DNA of 64,000 nt, from the NCBI RefSeq assembly GCF_900106775.1, contig NZ_FNNQ01000015.1:5042-69041 (forward strand). Reading direction: 5' to 3'. Below the pieces are notes generated by a model. The model made no database searches, was not told where the DNA came from, and was given only the letters and a program-made list of their open reading frames with translations. Below are positions 54,776 through 64,000 of this stretch, piece by piece (positions within the stretch are counted from its first letter, which is position 1; every line of letters starts with the position of its first letter). Position numbers and translations under genes: made by a program. This DNA comes from Marininema mesophilum (GTDB lineage: Bacteria; Bacillota; Bacilli; Thermoactinomycetales; DSM-45169).

Positions 54776-56905
54776 TTATTTCACACGGTAATGGAATGGG
54801 ATGCGAATTTGATCTCTTCCATCCTCTGTCTGCACCTTGATATACCCTTGTAGATCCTCCCCTGCTTTTTTACCGACAGGTGAGATCGTTACCTTCACTG
54901 TTCCCTTCTTTCCTTTTGCCAATTGTAAGGAAGAGCTACTCAACTTTGCGAGATTCTTATCGACTCGAATCTGATAGGTCTGCTCCTGCTTTGTAACATT
55001 TTTCAGGGTGAAATTCAGCGTTTTCTCCTTATCGACCAATCCAAAACTGAGGCTAGCGGGAGAAGCCATTGCAGGGGTGTATAACGCCTTAAACACGTTG
55101 ATAATTCCGCCACCCACTTCAAGTGGTTTCGTGTCCCCACCTTTTATATTGCCACCGGTTCCAATCAAAGCTGCCTTGATATCCTCTGGCTTCCAATCTG
55201 GACGGGCTTCTTTCAACAGTGCAGCTGCTCCAGCAACATGAGGTGCAGCCATAGAGGTCCCACTTAAGGAGGAGAGTCCTCCACCAACCACACTGGAGTA
55301 CACATTCTCCCCTACAGCAGCTACATCAGGCTTTAATGTGTAATGGACTGTGGGTCCTCGGGAGGAGAAGTAAGTCAAGGTTTTCGCAGCATCACTTTTT
55401 ATATCCAGCAGTGCGTTAGGCAACATACTGGCCGATACGCTCTTTCCTTGACCTAGCCAATCTCCATCGGCTTGGGATACCATAACGGCTGGAATCTTCA
55501 CCTTCTCCTCCACAGTCATCGTAGCAGGATCACCCGGGACATTATTGGTGATAATCACCCCTACAGCCCCTTTATCCTGGGCATTGGAGGTTTTGATTGT
55601 AAAGGTGCAGTCTCCTCGTTTGATCACCGCGATTTTACCAGTCAGGTCCCCTGCAATACCTGAGCAGGCTTTTTTATCCCCATCCTCCACTTTAACAAGG
55701 GATCCCTTCGTCTCAGCATTTACTTTCCCACCTGGGGAGGCTCCAGCCGCAGAAAGCGCCTTATCTTTTCCATCTTGATTGATCTGAATCGATTGACCAA
55801 TAAAGTGTCCATTGGCAACAGCCGCTACCGTAATCGCCTTATCAGCTGTTCCCGGAGAACCGACCGTCATCGGCCCTGGTCCATTATTGCCTGCTGATAC
55901 AACCATGGTCATCCCAGCATCCGCCGCATCGTTAACGATCTCCGTCAATAAATCAAAGCCTGGTTCTGCCGGTGCACCTAGACTCATATTGGCCACATCC
56001 ATACCATCCTTTACCGCAGCCTCTACAGCAGCTGCAATATAGATGGTCTCCGCTGAACAACTATCACAAGGGAAAACGTTATAGTTACCGAGATACGCCT
56101 TCGGTGCGACTCCAGAGAGGCGGGACTTAGCCACTCCGCTGGGATCCTTGTATCCACTTTTCCCTGCAATGGTACCCGCCACATGAGTACCATGACTCCC
56201 AATGGCTTTCGGTGTCGCACTGGTTTCAGGGCTGAAGACACGAGCAACGATCACCTTATTGGAAGTATAGGATTTCCACTCATCCTTGCCGGCAGGAACC
56301 TTCGGGAATCCCTCTGGCACTTTTAAAGATGGATCCTTGAAAAAGGGGTGATCTTGATCAATACCACCATCAATCACCGCTACCTTTACACCGCTACCTT
56401 TATAACCCATAGTCCAGAGCGGCTTATCATTAATAATCGAGTGACTGGCATTCATCGCAGGGCGATACTGAATGCTTTTCACTACCCGTTTCACATCGGG
56501 ACCCTGTTTTAAGACAGCTGGATTAATACCATTGGCCTTCACAGCGACTCCATTTAGCGTCAACGCGTAGTCCTCAACTACCTTCGCCTGCAACGCTTTC
56601 TTTTTTAGCCAGCTCTTATACTGACCCCGTTTACTAGAAAGATATTTTTCGTAAGCCTTCACATTAGAGTCTTTTACATCGAGTTGATCTCCCTCTGCTA
56701 CCTGGGTTGCCTTATACCCTTTAACTCCACCGTCATAGGTTGCAACGGATTCATCCTTTAACTCTACAAAGTAGTATTCACCCTTCGCATTATCCTTTAC
56801 TTCCTCATCACTATTGGGATCCCAAGCAAGTGCGGGTAATGTAATACCCGATAGGGCAAAAATGCCCAACAAAAGGATCGTACTCATACGCCACTTCTTC
56901 TTCAT
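54776..56905 (-). CDS. Secreted S8 family serine peptidase (subtilase) with PA domain
   Basis: The 709-residue protein starts with a signal peptide (about 1-27, cleavage near ALA). An I9-type inhibitor propeptide follows (about 45-150). The subtilisin domain has catalytic Asp in AVIDGGID (about 178), His in GSHGTHVAG (about 238) and Ser in GTSMAAPHVAG (about 551). A protease-associated domain is inserted (about 400-500; CSGIAGDLTGKIAVIKRGDC) and a C-terminal immunoglobulin-like domain covers about 600-709. This order resembles Vpr-type extracellular proteases. Two Cys pairs (CDSCS; CSG...GDC) could form disulfides. It is a single gene with its own terminator. Role: degradation of extracellular protein or processing of surface proteins. 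Confidence 0.95.
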   Translation of the reverse strand: MKKKWRMSTILLLGIFALSGITLPALAWDPNSDEEVKDNAKGEYYFVELKDESVATYDGGVKGYKATQVAEGDQLDVKDSNVKAYEKYLSSKRGQYKSWLKKKALQAKVVEDYALTLNGVAVKANGINPAVLKQGPDVKRVVKSIQYRPAMNASHSIINDKPLWTMGYKGSGVKVAVIDGGIDQDHPFFKDPSLKVPEGFPKVPAGKDEWKSYTSNKVIVARVFSPETSATPKAIGSHGTHVAGTIAGKSGYKDPSGVAKSRLSGVAPKAYLGNYNVFPCDSCSAETIYIAAAVEAAVKDGMDVANMSLGAPAEPGFDLLTEIVNDAADAGMTMVVSAGNNGPGPMTVGSPGTADKAITVAAVANGHFIGQSIQINQDGKDKALSAAGASPGGKVNAETKGSLVKVEDGDKKACSGIAGDLTGKIAVIKRGDCTFTIKTSNAQDKGAVGVIITNNVPGDPATMTVEEKVKIPAVMVSQADGDWLGQGKSVSASMLPNALLDIKSDAAKTLTYFSSRGPTVHYTLKPDVAAVGENVYSSVVGGGLSSLSGTSMAAPHVAGAAALLKEARPDWKPEDIKAALIGTGGNIKGGDTKPLEVGGGIINVFKALYTPAMASPASLSFGLVDKEKTLNFTLKNVTKQEQTYQIRVDKNLAKLSSSSLQLAKGKKGTVKVTISPVGKKAGEDLQGYIKVQTEDGRDQIRIPFHYRVK

Positions 56906-57138
56906 GGTTTTCCCCCTTGGTAAACTACAGAATTATTAGACTATTACTATTACGATAAAAAATTCAGATTACCTGCTTCGATTATGGTTATATTATCCTG
57001 TATAAATCTATTTTTACAATATAAATAATAAAATTATATATATTAACCATCGTTTAATCATCGTCAAGCAATAAACCTGTCCATAAATGGAAATTTTATA
57101 TATAATAGGAGTGGTTAAATCGAGAGGAGGAACGATTT

Positions 57139-58611
57139 TTGCGTAATCATTTTAACCTTCATCGGAAGATCCCAAAGCAGAAAATTTCGTCGAGAAGAAA
57201 TCTACGATCATTGCGATGGAAGCCACTCCTGATTATCTCTTTGCTAGTGCTATTTCTAGGTGGCAGCTTCTGGGGAGGACGAGTCCTCATTAACAATGAA
57301 ATTCAGAAAAATGAAAAAGTAATCAGCCAAGGGGCACAGAGCTACCCAACCAATCCTACCCTCGTCGACAGTGAGGAGGATTCGACCATGGACCCCTATG
57401 GGATCGATGAGGACACGGATTGGTGGAAACCAGGTCACCCCACTGCTGATGCTAAAGGACCATCCTCGCCAACCGTAAAAAATTTGTCCCCACCTTCGAA
57501 AAGCAAGAGTAACACGCACACAATCCTTCATAATAACTGGCACAATCCTGACCTCACACGTCAACCAAGCAAACTAACTCACCAACCAGTTAACAAACCC
57601 GATTCTATCCGCTCACAATCGAAAAGACCCTCTACACCTCACTCACCAAAAGGACTTCTTAAACTCTCCGTATGGGTTCCCTGGTGGGAGAAAACGTCTA
57701 CTCTGTCCAACCTCCAACAACACGCAGATCAAATTGATGGGATAAACCCCCTTGGCCATGAATTAGAACCTGATGGAAGGATCTATCTACGTAAAGGGGC
57801 CTCATTAAACAATGAACTTATCAGCACAGCTCGAAAGTCACACATAGAGATCCTCCCTGTGCTAGGCAACTCCCATTCTGCTTCACTGATCCATAATCTC
57901 CTTAATAATGAAAAAAAACGTAAAAAAACCATTCAACATATTCGTCACTGGTTAGCAGAAAATCAATACGACGGGGTAGAACTTCAGTTTCAACCCCTAT
58001 TGGAAAAGGATCGAGATTCCTTTTCTCTGTTCGTTGAAGAATTAGCCACAGCTCTTCACCAGGACCAACGCCTGCTCACCGTCGCCGTTCACCCTAAAAC
58101 GACAGAGCCAGGAGGTGAGCCCCCTCAACGAGCCCAGGATTGGAAGCGAATCGGCCGTGCTGCAGATCAAGTGAAAATTATGGCCTGGAACTATAGTTGG
58201 GGGACCCCTGGACCCTCTGCTCCACAGGCCTGGCTTGATGATGTACTCACCCTAGCAGAAAAGGAAATTCCCCCTACCAAAATTACCGTTAGCCTTTCTG
58301 CCTTAGGGAACTACTGGCCTGGAGGAAAAAAGCAATACGCTCTCTTCCATCACCAACTACCTCAATGGAAGCAAACAGGAGCTAAACAGAAGAGCCTGGC
58401 TCCAGGGGAAGAGCCCTGCTATGTAATGAATTCACCCTCTACCCCCATCACAGGTTGTGTTCCCAATGCTTCCAGCCTTTTTGCTAAGTTAAAAGGAGTA
58501 ATAAAAAATCACCCGACCATTCAAAGTTGGTCCCTCTGGTTCCTGGGGGCTGAGGACCCTAAGATATGGAATCTTCTAAAGAAGCTAGAAACACAAAAAA
58601 GCACCGATTGA
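57139..58611 (+). CDS. Membrane-anchored GH18-like protein with altered catalytic motif
   Basis: The 490-residue product begins at TTG 57139 after GAGAGGAGG. A basic N terminus (RNHFNLHRK...) and one hydrophobic segment (about 31-47) make it a type II membrane or secreted protein. A Ser/Pro/Lys-rich linker (about 85-170) precedes a glycoside hydrolase 18-like barrel (about 175-485). The canonical DGxDxDxE active-site strand reads YDGVELQFQ near residue 275, so the catalytic Glu is Gln and the other acids are altered. Hydrolysis is therefore unlikely, and a carbohydrate-binding or spore-envelope role is more plausible. The last codons (...TQKSTD) and the stop lie inside the terminator hairpin that belongs to the adjacent 115-bp tRNA repeat. 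Confidence 0.8.
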   Translation: MRNHFNLHRKIPKQKISSRRNLRSLRWKPLLIISLLVLFLGGSFWGGRVLINNEIQKNEKVISQGAQSYPTNPTLVDSEEDSTMDPYGIDEDTDWWKPGHPTADAKGPSSPTVKNLSPPSKSKSNTHTILHNNWHNPDLTRQPSKLTHQPVNKPDSIRSQSKRPSTPHSPKGLLKLSVWVPWWEKTSTLSNLQQHADQIDGINPLGHELEPDGRIYLRKGASLNNELISTARKSHIEILPVLGNSHSASLIHNLLNNEKKRKKTIQHIRHWLAENQYDGVELQFQPLLEKDRDSFSLFVEELATALHQDQRLLTVAVHPKTTEPGGEPPQRAQDWKRIGRAADQVKIMAWNYSWGTPGPSAPQAWLDDVLTLAEKEIPPTKITVSLSALGNYWPGGKKQYALFHHQLPQWKQTGAKQKSLAPGEEPCYVMNSPSTPITGCVPNASSLFAKLKGVIKNHPTIQSWSLWFLGAEDPKIWNLLKKLETQKSTD

Positions 58612-58622
58612 TCGGTGCTTTT

Positions 58623-58623
<1 letters not shown>
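58595..58623. terminator. Terminator of tRNA-Arg copy 1, shared with the GH18-like gene
   Basis: AAAAGCACCGAT and ATCGGTGCTTTT form a strong stem with a two-base centre, with A and T runs on both sides. It serves the minus-strand tRNA and contains the plus-strand stop codon TGA at 58609-58611. Confidence 0.88.
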
Positions 58624-58699
<76 letters not shown>

Positions 58700-58845
58700 A
58701 TATTAATTGCTATCGTTCATGAAATGGAGCGGAAAAACTTCGTCTGTTAAGTTGAAGGCCAGCCACTTCCAACCAGTCCATCAACAGCGACAAGACAAAC
58801 TTTATAATAGATCTTACTTAATGTCAAGGAAAAATAAATTTTTTA

Positions 58846-59928
58846 TCACTCTACGATACCGTATTCATCTAAATGGAGTTTGCACGTTACCTTTATTTTG
58901 ACATGAGGATACTGCTCTTTCCATTTTACAGCATTAAATTTACGATTACGACTACGTACCGCTTCACCAAATCCAAGTGGATCTACATTCATGTGTTGCA
59001 ATTTTTTTACTAGCTGATTTGCATCGGTTTCCAACCTTTTTTTAATTAGTATCTCTAACTGGGGGATCACTTTCTCAGCTTTTCCTTTTATACCACGAAT
59101 CTCTACTACATTGGCATGAAGATCAAAATACAGGGAGATAACGGGGGATTTACCCGTATTGAATACCTTAACCTTCCGATTCAGTTCTGTTTCACGTATA
59201 AACCCTTCTATTCCTTGTTTTGTCGTAAACGGATAGCCTGTACCCTCCGCTCTATCCCAATGCATGATCGTAAACAATGTCATATCTTTAAAGGAATCAA
59301 TTTTCCCTTTCATCTTCGCTCCATCAAACAAAGCGATACCCTTTAGGACAGGGGTCCCTTCCTGCATAACCAATAATGGTAGCCACGGGGTACCATTCCT
59401 TCGATAATAGATATTTAAAAAATGATGGATATTCGTATCAGGGAGACGTCCATCATCTACATTGTGTTTGATTAATTCCAAAACCTTCCTTCCCACTTCC
59501 CTATCCTTTATTTGCTGAGCCACATCCTCAGCATTCCCATCGACTACTGCCAACGTTGGTATTCCAATAAAAGGATCTCTTTGCCATGAATCAAGGATAT
59601 TCAAGATTCCATTTTTCGTCGCCATTTTTTTACCAAAGAGTCCTACCCGAAGCTTACCCATAACAAGAGGCCAATGTGTCCGTCCATTGAGTACTTCCTG
59701 CAACTCTTCACCCATTTGTATAACAACTTGATAGATTGAATTAGTCACGGTACGATCCGGATTGTACACAGGTACAACTACTGTAGCACGCACATGCTTC
59801 TTATCATGCCAATCATAAGCAACTGCTTGAATATATTGTAACTCATCGATTACACTCTGTCTGACACACCCAATGATGAGCAACATCATGATTAGTATAC
59901 TGATACCAATCCAGAGCTTTCGTTTCAT
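58846..59928 (-). CDS. gerAC: Germinant receptor lipoprotein, GerAC family
   Basis: The 360-residue product starts with a lipoprotein signal (MKRKLWIG..., lipobox LLIIGC near residue 21). The GerAC extracellular domain follows: INDL-type start, a RGIALFDGAKMKGKID strand region near 218-233 and the C-terminal VVEIRGIKGKAEKVIPQLE helix. GerAC proteins are anchored in the spore inner membrane with the A and B subunits. I place the start at ATG 59928, which overlaps the gerAB stop (ATGA) and has GGAGGAG upstream; an ATG five codons earlier would use the ribosome binding site itself. It is the last gene of the operon. Confidence 0.93.
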   Translation of the reverse strand: MKRKLWIGISILIMMLLIIGCVRQSVIDELQYIQAVAYDWHDKKHVRATVVVPVYNPDRTVTNSIYQVVIQMGEELQEVLNGRTHWPLVMGKLRVGLFGKKMATKNGILNILDSWQRDPFIGIPTLAVVDGNAEDVAQQIKDREVGRKVLELIKHNVDDGRLPDTNIHHFLNIYYRRNGTPWLPLLVMQEGTPVLKGIALFDGAKMKGKIDSFKDMTLFTIMHWDRAEGTGYPFTTKQGIEGFIRETELNRKVKVFNTGKSPVISLYFDLHANVVEIRGIKGKAEKVIPQLEILIKKRLETDANQLVKKLQHMNVDPLGFGEAVRSRNRKFNAVKWKEQYPHVKIKVTCKLHLDEYGIVE

Positions 59929-61043
59929 GGGACTCTCCTCCATTTCTCACGGAAGAATCCTACTAAATACAACAAAGGAAGGTACATGAAATTGATGACC
60001 ACTCCCCACTGGTTTACAAATTGAATGTACTTGTTGATATCATCACGTCCTGAAAGAATGATATTCTCCAGGAAGATGAGTACCAAGGTAGCCACTAAAA
60101 ACTTTCGCCCAGATGATTGGGGCCACAAGCGTCTTAAGATCCGGACACTAGCCCATAAAAGAAGGCAAACATTATCTAAAATGACAAAGGCCCAACTTGC
60201 TAACCCGACATACTCAAAACGCTCTAAAAAAGGAAATTGAACCACTTTAAATAGGCTAAAAGTAGCCCAAATTTTAGTCAAAAGTTGTTTTTCGGAAAAA
60301 TAAGCTAGCGTTATGATGGAAACTACAAAGTAGAGGATCATGGTAAATAACGCCCCTGACTGCGCCCATTTTTGCGTACGAGGCCCTCCCTTAATTAGGG
60401 GATAGTACATCAAAAAAGTACAAAAACCTAAGTAACTAAACATCATCTCCTTAGATGCATTTAGTAACTGACCAAAGGTTGCCTCTCCAATAGGTAGCAA
60501 ATTAGAGAATTCGGCATGTTCAATGGGAATAATCAGTAATAACAATAAATAAAAGGGAAGGATTACACTTAAGACAGAAATCCCTACAACGACACGAAAT
60601 CCCCCTGAGACGATATAAAATACTAAGAGTAGCATGGCAAGGCTAATGGACCAGGTAGAAAGATCAGGGAACATCCATATCTGGACCAGCTCACTATAAG
60701 AACGAGTGACCGCCGCACCAAGTGAAACAAAGTAGATCATAAACACCAGACTAAAAATCTTCCCCAACCAAGAACCAAGAATCCGTTGATGCAGGGCGAT
60801 TAAGTCTTCCCGCCTCTTTTTTAGGGCCAGATACATGAAAAATATAGCAATTTGGACGAAAACTCCCGCAATTAAAACAGCCATCCAGGAATCATGTCCT
60901 GCTTTCTGGGCAATGATTCGCTGAAAGCCAAGGCCCCCTACTCCTGTTTGAACCGAGTGAATTAAAAAGAATACATGGATACCAGAAATTTTATCATCGG
61001 GTGGTTGTAATTGAGCATCAGTCAATTGGCCCTGTAGTTTCAT
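59925..61043 (-). CDS. gerAB: Germinant receptor subunit, GerAB family
   Basis: The 372-residue integral membrane protein has about ten hydrophobic segments and belongs to the GerAB/spore permease branch of the APC superfamily. The N terminus has GIHVFFLIHSVQTGVG, in place of the family's start region that binds germinant. Members bind amino acid germinants within the membrane. Starts overlap: its ATG lies inside the gerAA stop region (61040-61043), and its stop overlaps gerAC, so the three subunits are translationally coupled. Confidence 0.94.
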   Translation of the reverse strand: MKLQGQLTDAQLQPPDDKISGIHVFFLIHSVQTGVGGLGFQRIIAQKAGHDSWMAVLIAGVFVQIAIFFMYLALKKRREDLIALHQRILGSWLGKIFSLVFMIYFVSLGAAVTRSYSELVQIWMFPDLSTWSISLAMLLLVFYIVSGGFRVVVGISVLSVILPFYLLLLLIIPIEHAEFSNLLPIGEATFGQLLNASKEMMFSYLGFCTFLMYYPLIKGGPRTQKWAQSGALFTMILYFVVSIITLAYFSEKQLLTKIWATFSLFKVVQFPFLERFEYVGLASWAFVILDNVCLLLWASVRILRRLWPQSSGRKFLVATLVLIFLENIILSGRDDINKYIQFVNQWGVVINFMYLPLLYLVGFFREKWRRVP

Positions 61044-62527
61044 TCACTCGAGCCTCCCTGGGAACTGTCACCTTTTGGCATATATTGAGAATCCTTGGTT
61101 CTTAATTCGAGAGGCCGTCTTCTTTGCATACTAAAGGGTAAGCGAATATAACTATCTTTAAAATCAGAAATGCGCAGTGGAAATAAAGGTTCAAGATAAG
61201 GATTCCCTAATGAGGTCATGCGTATTAAGTGGGCACATAAAAAAATTACACCTAAAACAATCCCTAAAATCCCCCACATCTGCGCCGCTAACATCATTGG
61301 AAAGCGTATCAACCGAACAGCATTGCCCATTTGATAGATCGGGGACGTGAAGGTACTGAGCGCCGATGCTGCTACTATAATTAACAAAATATTACTTGTT
61401 AATCCTGCTTGAACAGCCGCTGTCCCGATCACGATACCTCCAACGATACCGATTGTCTGTCCCACCTTCGTGGGTAACCGTGCTCCAGCTTCTCTGATAA
61501 GCTCAATCGCCCACTCCAGGATAATTGCCTCTAAAATTGGAGGAAAGGGTACCGTTTCCCGTGAAATAATTAATATCCCTACTAAATCCTGAGGCAATAG
61601 CTCGTAGTGATAAGTCAGCAACGCTACATACAAAGGAGAGCCTATAATCGAGAGGACTGAAGACAAGATCCTTACGAACCGAAAAAAAGTGGCCATCTGC
61701 CAAGGTATAAAGTAATCATCAGAAGCTGTAAAAAACTCGCTAAAAGTAGAAGGGCCGATCAGTGCTTGGGAAGCTCCATCTACTAGAATGACGACTTTAC
61801 CTTCCCCTAAAACACCCGCAACACGATCCGGTCGTTCTGTATCCAATAACTCAGGGAATACAGAGTTAGGCTGATCCTTAATCATTTGTGCAACAAATGA
61901 ACTATCAATAATATCGTCGTAGCAAATCTTTTTGACTCTATCCTGTACTGTTTTCACATTTTCTGGATTTGCGATCCCCTCTATATGGAGAACCGCAATT
62001 TGCGTCTTCGATAAACTTCCGATCTCAATGCGATGGACACGTAAATCAGAAACTGGAAGACGCCTGCGGACTAAACCCAGATTCGTATCCAACCTCTCAA
62101 CAAAGGCCTCTTTTGGTCCAAGAACGGTAAACTCTACCTCAGGTGCGGTAACCGAGCGACCACCCACCACAGGAACTGGAATCAAAATACCATCATGTTT
62201 ACCATCACCCTCTAAGAGGACCATGACATACCCTTTCAAAAGCAAACTTTGCGCTTCATTGACATCATCGATAAGCTGCACTTTTTCTATTGGAATCGCC
62301 ATGCGTACACTCTCATCATTACGAAGGTTGTCCCCTTCTAAAGCAGGAAGAATCACCGCATGTAACAAATCGTTATTAATTAAGCTCCTATAGTAAGAGA
62401 CGGAATAGGGCCGATAAGAATAAGGAAAGGAACTATACACAAAGTCGACAGAATTCGACTCCTTCTCGACTACTCTTTGCCAATGGTCCGCCATCCCTTT
62501 TTTTCTTCTCCTTCTACCATCGCCCAT
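61040..62527 (-). CDS. gerAA: Germinant receptor subunit, GerAA family
   Basis: The 495-residue protein has a soluble N-terminal half (two GerAA subdomains: DFVYSSFPYSYRPYSVSYY, then VEFTVLGPKEAFVERLDTNLGLVRRRLP near 140-170, a strongly conserved family motif). A membrane half with about five segments follows (VALLTYHYELLP; SRETVPFPPILEAIILEWAIELIREAG). GerAA forms the oligomeric channel of nutrient receptors that releases ions on germination. ATG 62527 follows GGGGGGAG; a frame extending to 62608 has no ribosome binding site. Specificity cannot be read from sequence. Operon expression in the forespore (SigG) is expected, but I see no clear promoter. Confidence 0.95.
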   Translation of the reverse strand: MGDGRRRRKKGMADHWQRVVEKESNSVDFVYSSFPYSYRPYSVSYYRSLINNDLLHAVILPALEGDNLRNDESVRMAIPIEKVQLIDDVNEAQSLLLKGYVMVLLEGDGKHDGILIPVPVVGGRSVTAPEVEFTVLGPKEAFVERLDTNLGLVRRRLPVSDLRVHRIEIGSLSKTQIAVLHIEGIANPENVKTVQDRVKKICYDDIIDSSFVAQMIKDQPNSVFPELLDTERPDRVAGVLGEGKVVILVDGASQALIGPSTFSEFFTASDDYFIPWQMATFFRFVRILSSVLSIIGSPLYVALLTYHYELLPQDLVGILIISRETVPFPPILEAIILEWAIELIREAGARLPTKVGQTIGIVGGIVIGTAAVQAGLTSNILLIIVAASALSTFTSPIYQMGNAVRLIRFPMMLAAQMWGILGIVLGVIFLCAHLIRMTSLGNPYLEPLFPLRISDFKDSYIRLPFSMQRRRPLELRTKDSQYMPKGDSSQGGSSE

Positions 62528-62594
62528 TATGCTCCCCCCATCGTACACGCTAATTCCTAGCCTCCCCGTAATGAATGAGTCTATGTATAAAAAT

Positions 62595-62640
62595 AAAAGA
62601 CTGGCCAAAGGATCTTTATTAGATCCTTGGCCAGTCTTTT
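62595..62640. terminator. Strong hairpin upstream of gerAA
   Basis: AAAAGACTGGCCAAAGGATCT and AGATCCTTGGCCAGTCTTTT pair over 20 bp with one bulged A and a five-base loop. On the minus strand it ends in TTTTATTTTT. It isolates the gerA operon from the tRNA transcript upstream. Confidence 0.85.
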
Positions 62641-62676
62641 AGGGAAAATTTTTCGTTCGCTATATATTTGGAACAC

Positions 62677-62704
62677 AAAAAAGCACCGATCAATCGGTGC
62701 TTTT

Positions 62705-62705
<1 letters not shown>
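62677..62705 (-). terminator. Terminator of the tRNA cluster at tRNA-Arg copy 2
   Basis: Same stem as in copy 1 (AAAAGCACCGAT/ATCGGTGCTTTT) followed on the minus strand by TTTTTT. It ends the transcript from the 5S-tRNA cluster. Confidence 0.88.
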
Positions 62706-62781
<76 letters not shown>

Positions 62782-62785
62782 ATAT

Positions 62786-62873
62786 TGGTGCGGATGAGAG
62801 GACTTGAACCTCCACGATCACAATGATCACTAGATCCTGAGTCTAGCGCGTCTGCCGATTCCGCCACATCCGC
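62786..62873 (-). tRNA. tRNA-Leu (CAG)
   Basis: 88-base class II tRNA on the minus strand: acceptor GCGGATG/CATCCGC, anticodon loop CTCAGGA (anticodon CAG), long variable arm, T-loop GTTCAAGTC, encoded CCA. Confidence 0.96.
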
Positions 62874-62891
62874 AGAGTAATAAGCAATTAT

Positions 62892-62965
62892 TGGAGGCGG
62901 CACCCGGATTCGAACCGGGGATAAAGGATTTGCAGTCCTCTGCCTTACCACTTGGCTATGCCGCC
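62892..62965 (-). tRNA. tRNA-Cys (GCA)
   Basis: 74-base tRNA on the minus strand: acceptor GGCGGCA/TGCCGCC, anticodon loop CTGCAAA (anticodon GCA), encoded CCA. Confidence 0.96.
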
Positions 62966-63022
62966 GTAATGGAATGAGGATGAGACCTATGTCACACACT
63001 AAAAGCGAAAGGAGGACATCAC

Positions 63023-63448
63023 ATGATCCAATTGCCTTCCTCCCTGGAAGATCAAGAGGGGACCTTTGTTGCCATTGACCGCATTATGAATGAAGAAGGT
63101 TTTGTCCTTGGTGGCGGTTACGAATATGACCATGCTTGTTACGATAAAGTGCTCGATTGGGAAGAGACCCATGGACATCAAACGTATCTTCGTATTCCAG
63201 TAGTCGCTATTACGGGAAGCATTGGGGCTCGGAAAGCGCAACTTCAGATTGGAACACCCTTTGTATTGAAGCATCCCTTTAAGACAGGACCCGACACAAC
63301 ATCAGATGCAGGTCTCGTAACTAGTACCTTCAGTCAATTCTCAAACCCAGCCGACAAAGATGATTATGTGGACAAAGAGTGGATCATCCGAGCACAATCC
63401 GAATTACATCAGCTAGAAAAACGATTTGAGAAACAGGTAATCGATTGA
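63023..63448 (+). CDS. YugN-like family protein
   Basis: The 141-residue protein matches the YugN-like family of Bacillales: an N-terminal MIQLPSSLE, GGGYEYDHACYDKVLD, YLRIPVVAITG and the segment IGTPFVLKHPFKTG. The function of the family is unknown; no transmembrane segment is present. ATG 63023 follows AAAGGAGG. It lies on the plus strand inside a minus-strand tRNA cluster, between tRNA-Trp and tRNA-Cys, so it is transcribed head-on to the tRNA genes. Confidence 0.9.
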   Translation: MIQLPSSLEDQEGTFVAIDRIMNEEGFVLGGGYEYDHACYDKVLDWEETHGHQTYLRIPVVAITGSIGARKAQLQIGTPFVLKHPFKTGPDTTSDAGLVTSTFSQFSNPADKDDYVDKEWIIRAQSELHQLEKRFEKQVID

Positions 63449-63451
63449 AAA

Positions 63452-63525
63452 TGGCAGGGGCGGCAGGAATCGAACCCGCGTTTGAGGTTTTGGAGACCTC
63501 TGTTCTACCATTGAACTACGCCCCT
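63452..63525 (-). tRNA. tRNA-Trp (CCA)
   Basis: 74-base tRNA on the minus strand: acceptor AGGGGCG/CGCCCCT, anticodon loop CTCCAAA (anticodon CCA), close to the Bacillus tRNA-Trp sequence, encoded CCA. Confidence 0.97.
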
Positions 63526-63535
63526 AAAACATATT

Positions 63536-63611
<76 letters not shown>

Positions 63612-63618
63612 ACAAATA

Positions 63619-63694
<76 letters not shown>

Positions 63695-63753
63695 GCAGTG
63701 AGATAAATTTTAACACATTTATCTATTTATGTCAAGAAACTTATTAAAGTTAA

Positions 63754-63846
63754 TGGCGGAGAGAGAGGGATTCGAACCCTCGAGACGGAGGTAACCGCCT
63801 ACACGATTTCCAATCGTGCTCCTTCGGCCAGCTCGGACACCTCTCC
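63754..63846 (-). tRNA. tRNA-Ser (GGA)
   Basis: 93-base class II tRNA on the minus strand: acceptor GGAGAGG/CTCTCTCC region, anticodon loop TTGGAAA (anticodon GGA), long variable arm, encoded CCA. Confidence 0.96.
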
Positions 63847-63849
63847 ACA

Positions 63850-63882
63850 ATACTCCGTAAGCATGCATGACTTACGGAGTAT
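63850..63882 (-). other. Hairpin between 5S rRNA and tRNA-Ser
   Basis: Perfect 12-bp inverted repeat ATACTCCGTAAG/CTTACGGAGTAT with a nine-base loop and no T-tract on the minus strand. Probably an RNA processing structure separating 5S from the tRNAs and not a terminator. Confidence 0.5.
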
Positions 63883-63906
63883 GTCCTATGTAAGGACGAT
63901 TAATCT

Positions 63907-64000
<94 letters not shown>

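Overview
The window comes from an endospore-forming Firmicute of the order Bacillales. The evidence is a gerA-type germinant receptor operon, a GerPA/GerPF-like spore protein, a LiaFSR three-component system, PepV, YugN, and a 5S rRNA gene followed by a Bacillus-like tRNA cluster. Strong AGGAGG ribosome binding sites and several TTG/GTG starts fit this. A Thermoactinomycetaceae-like host is possible, but that is only an impression.

Region 1 (1-26154, all minus strand) is a nonribosomal peptide/polyketide cluster that runs off the left edge. In transcription order it has a type II thioesterase, a two-module NRPS with a truncated N-terminal condensation domain, a KS-AT-ACP-thioester reductase PKS, a C-A-T-E NRPS, a fused serine peptidase/ABC exporter, and a larger NRPS (C-A-T-E-C-A-T...) that is incomplete here. 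The C-A-T-E enzyme has an Asn-like specificity code followed by an epimerase. The exporter carries a secreted S12 (ClbP/XcnG-like) peptidase domain. Together they point to a prodrug strategy: the product is made with an N-acyl-D-Asn cap, and the cap is removed during export. The reductase domain suggests that one chain is released as an aldehyde or alcohol.

Region 2 (26155-36000) is accessory DNA: a gene-poor 1 kb gap, a fatty acid desaturase, a cytoplasmic serine hydrolase, a PEP mutase/isocitrate lyase family enzyme, and a compact putative microcin C-like operon. That operon has a 20-codon peptide gene with a consensus promoter and a strong ribosome binding site, then a hairpin, an MccB-like adenylating enzyme with an N-terminal peptide-binding domain, and an MFS exporter. 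An IS200/IS605-type TnpB element sits between the peptide gene and the MccB-like gene. An AraC/GyrI-like regulator is divergent from the operon.

Region 3 (36000-57100) is mostly housekeeping: a histidine phosphatase with an alpha/beta hydrolase, pepV, an inositol monophosphatase, a zinc-dependent phospholipase C-like protein, a GerP-like protein, a DUF47-PiT phosphate transporter pair, an MMPL exporter, asparagine synthase, small hypothetical proteins, a TPR protein, mnmA, liaF-liaS-liaR and a secreted subtilase.

Region 4 (57100-64000) has a membrane-anchored, probably inactive GH18-like protein and a gerAA-AB-AC operon flanked by two near-identical 115-bp copies of tRNA-Arg plus terminator. 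It continues with tRNA-Leu, Cys, (yugN on the opposite strand), Trp, Thr, Phe and Ser, and ends in a partial 5S rRNA gene at the right edge.
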